Assembly: GCF_964199755.1 (NCBI RefSeq)
Contig: NC_133906.1
Coordinates: forward strand, 13,179,378-13,243,377
Source: Larus michahellis
Lineage: Eukaryota > Chordata > Aves > Charadriiformes > Laridae
DNA length: 64,000 bases
Direction: 5' to 3'
The notes under the pieces are model-generated. The model saw only the letters and a program-made list of their open reading frames with translations. It had not been told where the DNA came from and did not search any database. Position numbers and translations under genes: made by a program. The first letter of the stretch is position 1. Each line of letters starts with the position of its first letter. Positions 1 through 18,800 of the stretch are shown piece after piece.

Positions 1-9437
<9,437 letters not shown>

Positions 9438-9494
9438 TCAGGCCCGTTTAAATGCGCGGCGGCGGCGGGCGCTGCCTCCTCGGGGCGGGGGGAC

Positions 9495-9507
9495 TTCTCG
9501 AAAGATC
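9495..9507. promoter_or_regulatory. Imperfect heat-shock element
   Basis: TTCtcGAAagATC has two perfect inverted pentamer cores and a third with one mismatch. It lies about 105 bases upstream of the HSPA4 ATG. Such a site fits a chaperone gene, but the match is weak. Confidence 0.35.
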
Positions 9508-9541
9508 CCGTCGGGCCGCCGCTGAGGGGAAAGGGGTCAAC

Positions 9542-9551
9542 TCTCGCGAGA
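9542..9551. promoter_or_regulatory. TCTCGCGAGA CGCG element (BANP-type site)
   Basis: This is an exact 10-bp palindrome TCTCGCGAGA, 150 bases upstream of the HSPA4 ATG. In mammals this motif is bound by BANP at CpG-island promoters of essential genes. Its use here is inferred from the exact match. Confidence 0.75.
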
Positions 9552-9568
9552 CTACCGCCGAGAGAGAC

Positions 9569-9580
9569 CGCGCAGGCGCG
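9569..9580. promoter_or_regulatory. NRF1-like site
   Basis: CGCGCAGGCGCG matches the NRF1 consensus YGCGCAYGCGCR at all but one position. It lies 18 bases from the CGCG element. Confidence 0.45.
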
Positions 9581-9622
9581 GGAGCGCACGCATGGGGGCG
9601 TGGCTATCCAAGACCACGCCCG

Positions 9623-9665
9623 TTGCGCGGGTGGGCGGAGCAGGGGGCTCCGCCCACCCGCGCAA
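9623..9665. repeat. Perfect 19-bp inverted repeat, 5-nt loop, upstream of HSPA4
   Basis: TTGCGCGGGTGGGCGGAGC (9623-9641) and its exact reverse complement (9647-9665) flank AGGGG. Each arm holds a GGGTGGGCGG GC box (Sp1/KLF type). The repeat lies about 230-275 bases upstream of the HSPA4 ATG at the island edge. Confidence 0.92.
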
Positions 9666-9756
9666 TTGTCCTTTTCTTTCCCAAAAAGCCCTTTTTCTTT
9701 CGACCTAAGCACCTCCTGAGTAGTTCTATGTGCTGTTAGGATAAGGCCAAGAGGAC

Positions 9757-9884
9757 GGTGCTGCAGGCGGGTGGGGGGCAACCCCCCAGCACAAATACAG
9801 GGTGGGTGGGGAATGGCTGGAGAGCAGCCCTGGGGAGAGGGACGTGGGGGGTGTCGCTGGATGAGAAGCTCAACATGAGCCTAT
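9757..9884 (+). mobile_element. CR1 LINE, left part of a split copy
   Basis: The segment from the GCAACCCCCCAGCAC block through GGAATGGCTGGAGAGCAGCC to GATGAGAAGCTCAACATGAG follows the avian CR1 3'-region consensus. It is about 88% identical over 84 bases to the start of the CR1 at 45648. It resumes at 10355 after an inserted CR1. Confidence 0.8.
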
Positions 9885-10354
9885 CCCGGCTTGTGTCAGG
9901 AATAGTGTGGCCAGCAGGACTAGGGAAGTGTCCAGAGAAGGGCAACGGAGCTGGCGAGGGGTCTGGGGCACAAGTCTTGTGAGGAGCGTCTGAGGGAGCT
10001 GGGGGTGTTCAGCCTGGAGAAAAGGGGGCTGAGGGGAGACATTCTCGCTCTCTACAACTCCCTGAAAGGAGGGTGTAGCCAGGGGGGGTCGGTCTCTTCT
10101 CCCACGGAACAGGCGACAGGACAAGAGGAAACAGCCTCAAGGTGCACCAGGGGAGGTTTAGGAAAAGTTTCTTCATGGAAAGGGTTATCAAGGATTGGAA
10201 CAGGCAGCCCAGGGAAGTGGTTGAGGCACCATCCCTGGAGGGCAGACGTGGTGCTGAGGGACATGGGTTAGTGGGGGTTTTGTCAATGTTAGGTTAATGG
10301 TTGGACTTGATGATCTTAAAGGTCTTTTCCAACCTAAAAGACTGTGATTCTATG
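9885..10354 (+). mobile_element. CR1 LINE of a second subfamily, inserted within another CR1
   Basis: It starts near GTGTGGCCAGCAGG, continues through GAGCTGGGGGTGTTCAGCCT and GGAACAGGCAGCCCAGGGAA, and ends GGTTGGACTTGATGATCTTA ... TTCCAACCT ... GATTCTATG, the typical CR1 3' terminus. CTAT at 9881-9884 recurs at 10350-10353 and may be a short target duplication. Confidence 0.8.
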
Positions 10355-10521
10355 TGCGCTGACAGCCCAGAAACCCCCCGCAGCCTGGGCTGCATCCCCA
10401 GCAGCGTGGGCAGCAGGGCGAGGGGGGGATTCTGCCCCTCTGCTCCGCTCTGGGGAGACCCCCCTGCAGTGCTGCCTCCAGCTCTGGGGCACCAACAGCA
10501 GAAGGACATGGACCTGTTGGA
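10355..10521 (+). mobile_element. CR1 LINE, right part of the split copy, 3' truncated
   Basis: The sequence resumes the CR1 body (CAGCCCAGAAACC ... AGACCCCCCTGCAGTGCTGC ... AGCTCTGGGGCACCAACAGC) and stops at TGTTGGA without the 3' tail. Bases 10363-10521 match 45754-45912 at 157 of 159 positions with no gaps. Confidence 0.88.
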
Positions 10522-13500
10522 TTAATCCTAACACAAACCTAATTCTGGCACTTATATTCATGGATGTTGTGAAACTGAATGTTTGGGAATGTTTTTAATT
10601 CTGAGCTAAAACGTGCCTAAAATAGGGCAACAAAATGTGTTACAAACAGTCTGTTTCCAAATTCCCAGCCCTGTATTTACACTGCTGCTCCTTGTTCTAA
10701 TGATCCAGAAAACACATGGCAGAGAAATTCAATATTTGAAGCAGGAAGGAGTCCTGCCCCAGAGGCTGTGGAGCAGCCTCAGCGCCGCGCGTTTGCCATT
10801 CCTGGCAGCACCCGGAGTGACGCTGCTCTGGCAGCTGCCAGTGGGCTGGGAATTGCATCACGGTGCTAATGACAGAATAATAATGAAGTATTTCACCTCG
10901 GATGTCCTTGAGCGTAGAGCGAGGCACCAAGGAATGGAACCAGCCCACACATGGAGAATATTGTACAACACATACCCACGGCACAAAGAACAGTGAGAAA
11001 GAACATCACCTGGGTTACCCCGTTTGTTTTTTTTTTTCACTTTGATTTTTAAAAGGAGAGACCCTGCCAGCAGAGGGGCCGGGAGCTGGTGTCAGAGGGG
11101 ATCTGTGCCCAGAGCTCCCACGGCCCCGCACTGGGACACGGGCCTGGGACCTGGCCAGGGATGCTGCCCCAGAGACGGGGGGGCGGTGGGAGAGAGGGGA
11201 TCCGCCAACCCAAACTGGCCTGATCTGCAGGGGCACCCCCCCAGCTGGGGGAAAAATAAAGAAATCGACTCAAAAAATAAAGAAATCAACTCAAAACATG
11301 AGGTGTCGAGATGTAGTCATCTGAAGTGGAACAGATTCCATGATTCTCCCCACTCTCCTCTATTTTCTGAATGTTTTTTCTTGTAAAAAGTGAGACTTCT
11401 AATGTACAAAACATGAAAAGACTGTAAGAAATATTTCCAATAAATAATTAGGATTTGATGACAGCTGGAAGACACATAGCTTATCCTGAACTCTTGTAAT
11501 TTGTACTCTTTAATAAGACTTTATCATTTCTTCCCTGGTGAAGACTGATTTGCAGTAGAGAGAGCGGTTGTGAAAGGAAACAGCAAAGTACCAGTTGGGG
11601 TAATTCGACTTACTGGATTTTACCTACGAGCTTGACAGCTCTTGACTTTTGAGATGATTCTATATATGCTTTTTTTTTATTCTGTATGTGCTTTTTTGAT
11701 ATTTTTTCCCACTCCTATAACTTCTGATTAATCCTTTTTGAATCCAGACTGGCTATTCCTTTTGCCACAGATTTTTGACCTTCAGTGTGTTATAAAAACG
11801 TAGTCATTGCTGAGGGCACTGAGAATCCTACACAAAACTGTGCACATCACCCAGTACGGAGGCATTTATACTTAATTTGGCGAACATCCCCTTCTTGGGG
11901 TGTCGGTAGGGTGAAGCAGGTTCCCACCTGGAGCCTGGAAGAAGCCGTGGACAGGGATGGTTTTGGCTGTGAGCCGGCTCACCCAGGGTCTGGGTGCCTT
12001 TCCCGGCTCCGTGCCTTGCAGCTCGGGGAGCGCCGCAGGCAGGATCCACTCTTCTGCTCCCGTAGGGTTCACCTTCCCCAAGAGTGTGTGTTCCACCAGC
12101 TATACACAGCTGAGAAGCTTTGCATTTGGAAAGAAATCGGAATAACCAAAGCCTCTTTGTCTCAATTTCCAATATAGATATTCCCACTGAGGTCAGACCT
12201 TGGCCAACATTTCCAGCCTCCCAGTTGGGAGTTCAGAATAAACCGGTGTTTGTGGTCTGCTAAATTTGTAACAGCCTAAAACAATTGTTATTAGAGAGTG
12301 ACAATTACCCTCAGAGGACTGATCCAAAGCTAAGAGATACTCAAAAGGTAAGTCTTAATTTATTGCTTATGTGAGCATGGAAAACAAATTGGGAAATGAA
12401 GCCTGCCTAGGCCAGTGTGGTGGGTAAAATGCATTGAGAAGGAAGGAGATGTGAAAAGAGAGAGGGGGGAAAAAAAGAGAAACAAAGAGTAGAAGAAAAA
12501 ATGTCTGGAATAATGGGCAGCCTGGTCCTAAAGCACATTCTTTGTCTGCATTTCTGTCCATTCCCCAGTACGATGGTAAGGCACTGAAGAAAGAACAGGC
12601 AGGAGTTTAGTTGCCTTTTATATCCCCTGTGGTATGGGCTTGATACCCTCCACCCACGGCATGGCAGTGTGTGGTCAGGGGACGTTTGACCTGGTCCGTG
12701 TCTGTCCTGCTGGAGCCCACTCAAATGCCCTGGACTCTGCTGCTCCACCTTCCCTCGCCGGGCAAATAAACACAAACTCTTTCACCCGACACAGAGGCAG
12801 AAAACTTTGCTGTGATTCTCTGTGGATGCTTAAGGAGTATGCCAACAGTGTGCAGATTTGTTTCAAATAACTTCAAAGCCGGGGTTTGTTTTGTGGTGTC
12901 CCAGAGATGCATCCTCTGCTCGGGTGTGCACTGAAGTCATCACGTTGTTTAGGCCTTTCTGTGTTAAACTGTTCATTAGCTTGTGAAATTGAGTTACTAA
13001 GGGTCTGGAATTGCCAAGAACTCATGAATTTTATGTTCAATGGTTTCCAGCTTTTAATTAATAGAGGTATTTATTATGTTACATTTTTAAAACTCTGTCA
13101 CAGTATCTAATTATTCCAGAAGACCTGAACCATGAAAATCAAGAATAAATAAACCTGACATGCTGGAAATTATGGGGAGAAATCTGCATGTTTATCATTG
13201 CTTTCACAAGCTTTCTAGCACATTTTCAAATTGGATTTGCGGCACTGAATACATTTATTTTTAACGGAGATGTATGACTAGAAGTGTCTCAGTACATTAA
13301 GAAATATCAAGGCAAAATTCAACTATGAGGTAGCATATCACCTTGCCACATCAATTTAAGGAAGTAATTTAATTTCTTACATCAAGGCAGACTTCATCTT
13401 CTTCTGAGCAAGTAACTTGCCTTTTTCTTATGCACTTAAATACATAATCTGTGAATCCCTATCAGGCATAAATATTCCTTATTTGAATATACTGTGTTTG

Positions 13501-14066
13501 TCATTTGGAATGTGTGGTGTATGTTGCTACTTAGTTGCTTATCAATAAAGTCATAAATAGCTGAATACTTTTTGTTCTCTTTTGTTATCACAATAATCAG
13601 AAATTTTATTTTAAATTAAGGAGAAAAAAACAGAAGAAGAATCATTAAAAAAGGCTGTTGAAGATGCAGCTTGTCTCTTTTAAAATAGATGGCAACTATT
13701 CTAAGAACAAAATGTCTCAGAAATTCTCAGGCTTTTGAAGATAATGTAAACAAAACAGCAAAAGCATTGAAGTTTCATAATCACATCATATGCTCAAGAC
13801 TTTCAGAGTTCAGTAATATATTTAATCAGCTACTGCTATATATAAGAAAACATGAGTCAAAGAATGTATTCAAAATGTAATGATAAGATGGCCTAAACCT
13901 CCTGGCTGTTTTTTAAAGGAGGAATACTTTGCTGCTGATATACTTGATACCATTTCACTGCTCTGAGCGGCAAACAGATCTTCTGTAGCGACAGGCTACA
14001 AATATCTAATCCTCAAAAAACATGGCTATAAAAAAATGGGAAAAAGACTGATGCATCTCTGTTAGT
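10522..14066. other. Intergenic DNA between HSPA4 and ZCCHC10, part 1
   Basis: No gene is recognised. A GC-richer patch (about 11040-11250) precedes a two-copy tandem repeat at 11252-11292. A 30-nt uninterrupted purine run lies at 12453-12482. Short open frames here are not conserved in any way I can see. Confidence 0.7.
11252..11292. repeat. Two-copy tandem repeat of about 20 bp
   Basis: AAAAATAAAGAAATCGACTC is followed directly by a near copy with one substitution and one extra A. Confidence 0.85.
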
Positions 14067-14597
14067 TTGTATGCTGTGGGTGATTTTGTCTTCTTCAAAG
14101 TGTCCCCATTGTGCTTTCATTCAGCGGTTCACCTGATCTGTGCCTTAGTGCTGATCTCAGTCTGCAGCCTCTGGACTTTCCCAGACTTACTCCTCCAGGA
14201 GCTTCACAGAGAAATCCTGGCCTGGCAGATTAAGAATTCCCCTTTTTGTATTATCGGTATGCAAAATAGATGTGTGATTTCAGTGGAATTGTTTACATAC
14301 TGTGAACCTGCCACTACGGCCTCTCTCAGTGTACGCCCCGCATCTTCAGCCTCTGTTTACAGCGGCATGTCTTGCACTTCATTAATGCCGGCCAAACACC
14401 AAAATGAACATGGGCTTAAAATAAGTCCTAGCTGCTATCTGTCACAGGCTATTCTTTGGGCTGCTGTAAATAGTCATTGCATGTCATCTAATGTATGGTT
14501 CATAGTGCTATTCTGGGATATTCAAACAGAAATGGGTTTTGCAGTCTCCTCAGCTGAGGGTATCTGGAGTATCGTGTTGCCCCGAGCTCTGGTATGA
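14067..14597 (+). other. Unsupported 176-codon open frame in intergenic DNA
   Basis: An open frame runs from ATG at 14067 to a stop at 14595-14597. The translation is Cys- and Ser-rich with a hydrophobic stretch (HLICALVLISVCSLW) and resembles no family I know. About one open frame this long is expected by chance in a window of this size. There is no CpG island, poly(A) signal or splice evidence tying it to a transcript. It is listed so that the stretch is described, not as a gene call. Confidence 0.2.
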
Positions 14598-15714
14598 CTC
14601 ATACCACATATAACACAGTTCTCAGAAAATCCTGCCCCTCTGTGCTACAGAAGGTTACTCGGCAGCCCTTTTCACCAGTGCAGTTATCTCAAGAATTTGC
14701 AGTGAAATAAATGCTGAAGAGATAAATTTCCCTCTTATTCTGGTTTTCATAGTCTTCCATCAAACTTGAAAGATAATTAGATTTCATGCATTTGAAGTAT
14801 CAGAGATGGACAATTGCCCACCAAGCAAAACCCAAAACAACAAACTGAAAATTTTCCACAGAAACAAAAGCAAATAGAAAAAAAGGAGGAAAAACAGATA
14901 CAAGAAAAGGAATATTGGAATGTGATGGGCACTATAGCAACAAATGTGGAAGTCTAAAGAATATACAAATGTGTCCTGAAACAATTATTTCCTCCTGGAT
15001 GTTGTGTATTACACATACATCATAATTGTATAATTAAGGCTAGTTCATAGTTTTGCATATAATTTCTCAGACTGGAAATTAGTGCCTTGAGGCAGCCTGC
15101 CCGCATGAACGGGCTTACATTTTAAACGTGTAAGATCCTTCGCAGCGTGTTGGTCCGTGAAAGGTGGCAGCAAAATGCCAGAGGCTTTATTCGGACAGGT
15201 TGACGGGTCAGCCTCCCCACTGAGTTCTGGAGGCACTGCGCTGAGCTGCAGGTCCAGCGGACAGAATTTTTAACATATTGATAAAGTAAGGATGGTGTCA
15301 TATCATTTCAAACTATGAAACAGTGGCTATGGTAAAGAAGAAAAAATTATCAGTCCTAAATGCTAGTGTACATCCCGTCACAGAATGAATGGCTTTAGGA
15401 GAGAAATTTTAAAATTGTGATGAGGTTTTTTGATGTGACATGAAATTAGGAGACATTATCGATTAAAAGTATCCTGATGACTAGAGTAGTTAAGACTGGA
15501 ATGAAATTCAATGGTATGTGGATTTAGGTCATGTCACATGAACTAATAGCAAAAAAATTCTGTTAGAAACTGGAAGCTCCTCAGTAGGAAATAATGGCAG
15601 AAGAGAATGACTTACATCCAGCCTGGCTGAGCAGAGGATGGCTCAGCGGGTGGACACCATCCTGCAAACATGAAGAAGAAAGTCTCTTAAGATGCGTAAG
15701 GTATCTCCATCTGA
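14598..15714. other. Intergenic DNA, part 2
   Basis: Apart from an A/G-rich segment around 14860-14910, nothing is recognisable. Confidence 0.7.
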
Positions 15715-15835
15715 GACAGGAAAGTGTTAGTGTCATCGGGATGTGGAATAATACTATGCTTAATTCTTGTCACGCACATTCAAAAGCATTGCAGAGGCTC
15801 CCAGAAGGGACACGGTGATGGTCAGGGGAATGGAC
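15715..15835 (+). mobile_element. Degenerate ancient CR1-like LINE fragment
   Basis: Spaced matches to the CR1/L3 body can be picked out: TTAATTCTTGTCACGCACAT, TCAAAAGCATTGCAGAGG, AGAAGGGACACGGTGATGGT and CAGGGGAATGG. Divergence is high and the limits are approximate. Confidence 0.45.
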
Positions 15836-18800
15836 AGTCGGTATTAGGGATGGAGATTGCCCTCGTGTGAGTGAAATGAATACAAGAGGGGATACAAGCA
15901 ATGCTGTAAGCACAGCGGGGACGGGAATAAGTACTTAAACTAAAGAAGAGCTGACATGAACAAATGGATAAACTGATCACCAATAAATTAACTCAGAAAT
16001 CAGGGGGATGCTGGAGCAATTGCAGCAATCAAGCTCTGGAAAGTCTGCTAAAGAGAGCTGGGAAGAAAAAAAACATACAGCTTTAAAGATGAATCAGCGT
16101 GAGTGTATAGATGGGATTCTGTGAAATGGTTCCCACGATAACTGGACATGGCAGCAGTACCCAGTGGGTAACTTTGAACTCTGCAATTCCAAAGCACGAG
16201 AATCCTAAAAGGATTGAAGCCACTGTCACTCCTTGTCCAGCCCTTCCCCATGGCGCCTGGTGACAGATCCAGGAGTTGGGCCCTGTGAGCCCATCTCAGT
16301 GGGGCGAAGTGCTGAGTTGGGCACCCAACGGGAGCTCAGCACCTATTTTCTCCATCCAGACTATCCACAAACCTCCTAAAAGTTCCAGTAGCTTGTGTGG
16401 GGTGCACACATATTTGGTGGGGGTGACAGCCATCCCCTCTTGTCCCATTGGAGTTTGGACTGCCAGCTAGGCATCGGGGCTGCACTGTCCCTTGCCTAGC
16501 CAACAGCCCCGAGCCCCTCCACCTGCCGTGAGGCTCCTTTGTACGCTATGGTCTGCTGGCTGTCTGCCCAGGAAAGGAAAACATCTGAATTTGTTCTAAA
16601 CCAATTTAATACATACCAGTGACATATTTAGTGATGTAAGCTTCCACAAACCGCACACACAAATGACGTCCCCGCTACGTCGACGTGCTTGACGCGCCAT
16701 CGGGAGACATTCAGGATCTGTTGACACACAGAGATACTTAGCGTTCGCTGAAATGTGAGCTGGGGATCTAAAAATAGGGCAGAGTTTTCTAGGCTGGAGC
16801 AGGAACAGTCACTCAGCAGGCACTCACGGAGGGTACAATCAGGATAACACCACAGCCCCATAGCAACGCCACCCCAGTGCTGCCCCCTAGAAAAAGGGTG
16901 TTCATCTCTACTTCACAGATTATCATTAAGTTCATTTACATGCATTATAATAATAAAGCCTATTTTTTACTTTTTATTTCAATGGGAACTGTGATTGGGT
17001 ATCCATACAGATTACAGGGGCTTGGGGGGCATTATCCCTTTCAATCTATTTTTACAACAGATGACCTAATGAAGACTAATCTGATTTAAGGCTCAAAAAG
17101 CTTCCTTTGTGTGAACATTAACCAGGATATCTGTCTTTTTTCTTTCAGCTTTCTGTACTATCCTCTAATTGCCTGTTTATATGGTGGATACCAAAGGAGT
17201 CTGATATTATGCAAGCCTGGAATGTTAATAATAGAGCCAGCGTCTGCTCTTAGTTACCGATATAAATATTGAGAATCTGCATTGATTTTACTGGAACAGA
17301 CCTACAGTCATACTGGCACTAATTTTATATATATCACAAGTACTTTCCTCTTGCATTGCCTCTTAAGTAGTTGAAAGAAATACTTTTTGTGACTCTGCAG
17401 AAGAGGAGACCCTTTTCACCATCAAATGTAATCTCATAATACATTCAGCAATTTATACTGCAAGGAAAATACAGAAGAAGGAATGAAGGAACCCATCTTG
17501 CTTGGGAAGTTATGAGACAGAAACATAACTGAGAGTTTTTGAGTTTTGCTTTATGCCTAGGTAGGGATTCCCATATTTCCGCTTCTCACAAGCAAGTAAT
17601 CTGAAATCAGGACAGATGGGATCTCACCTGGAGTTCCTTACCCCAATGTGCTAGAACATGCTGTGCTGAGGCCAGTTCACTGAAATCCACCAGATGGCAC
17701 AATATGAGAAAACCATCATATAAATGCCGCGTACAGGCAACACTCCGGAGGGAAATAGTAGTTTTGCTCTTTATATCCCTTGTAAGAGACAGCAGGGTAC
17801 CATGTTTGTGCTCGGGGTTCACTGCAGTGAGTGCTCTTTCACTTGGCTGCTCTGGTTTTGTTCTTGTGATGAGAAGAAACTTTGGGATTTTCTTCATTTT
17901 AGGTTGGCTGTTTTTTTAAGAAAGTCTCTGTAGGTAGAGACAGTATCTTACATTAGGCCAATCGGTGCTTGGAAAAGGTAGAAAAGCTTTGAGAAAATCC
18001 TCCTTTGCGTTTTTTAAATATTTGCTTCAATAACCCCAGGTGGATTCAGATCCAGCTGAAACATGCAGCAGCCCAGCGCTGATCCAGACTTTCCAGTAAA
18101 CCACTTTCTATCATGTTCTGACGTAAAGCTCCATTGCCCCAGACACCCTGCCTGGCTCTTGGATTTCAGTCTGGACTGGCACTACAGGTGTGGCATTGTT
18201 CCTTGGAAGAATTAGGTTATTATCTGGAAATTAAAACTCCAGATGCCCTGGCAAAGAATCACATCAGGAAAAGCTTTAATTAGAGAAATAAAACCTGGTT
18301 TGGTAAGATCGCTTAATTTCTTCCAGACATTTTATTTCATAGGCAGTGTCAAAATGTTTACTTTTTGTTCTGAATCAGGAAACACAGAAAACAGAAGAAA
18401 AGACTCTGCAGTACCCCAGGTTGTGTCCACATTGTGACTGTAGGGCTATTTAGAAATACCTGAACCAAATTTGTTTCGTGTACCCAAAAGCAGTAACCTG
18501 GAGTTTTGCGTGAGCTTGTTCCCTGGGCAGAGCAGCAACGCAACCTGGCCAGCTGCACTGTGTCACCTGAACGTACTGCTGTGTGTAAACTTGCAGTTCC
18601 TGCAGGTACGACTGAGGGGAGGCAGGAAATCCCAGGCAGGGAGTGATTCAAACTTACTGATGATATTCCTTATCACAGAGATTTTTTTTCCAGCCTGCAT
18701 TTTTGCCTGAATAAGGATCTTCTGTGTTTCTGTCTCTCACTTCTAGTTTTTTCTGATGCTGAAAACGCTAACAGCTCTACACGCAGGAATTTGGTAGCTA

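Noticed and set aside
13541-13550. AATAAA-type signals in intergenic DNA
   Set aside because: Isolated AATAAA words are expected in AT-rich sequence, and no transcript end can be tied to them.
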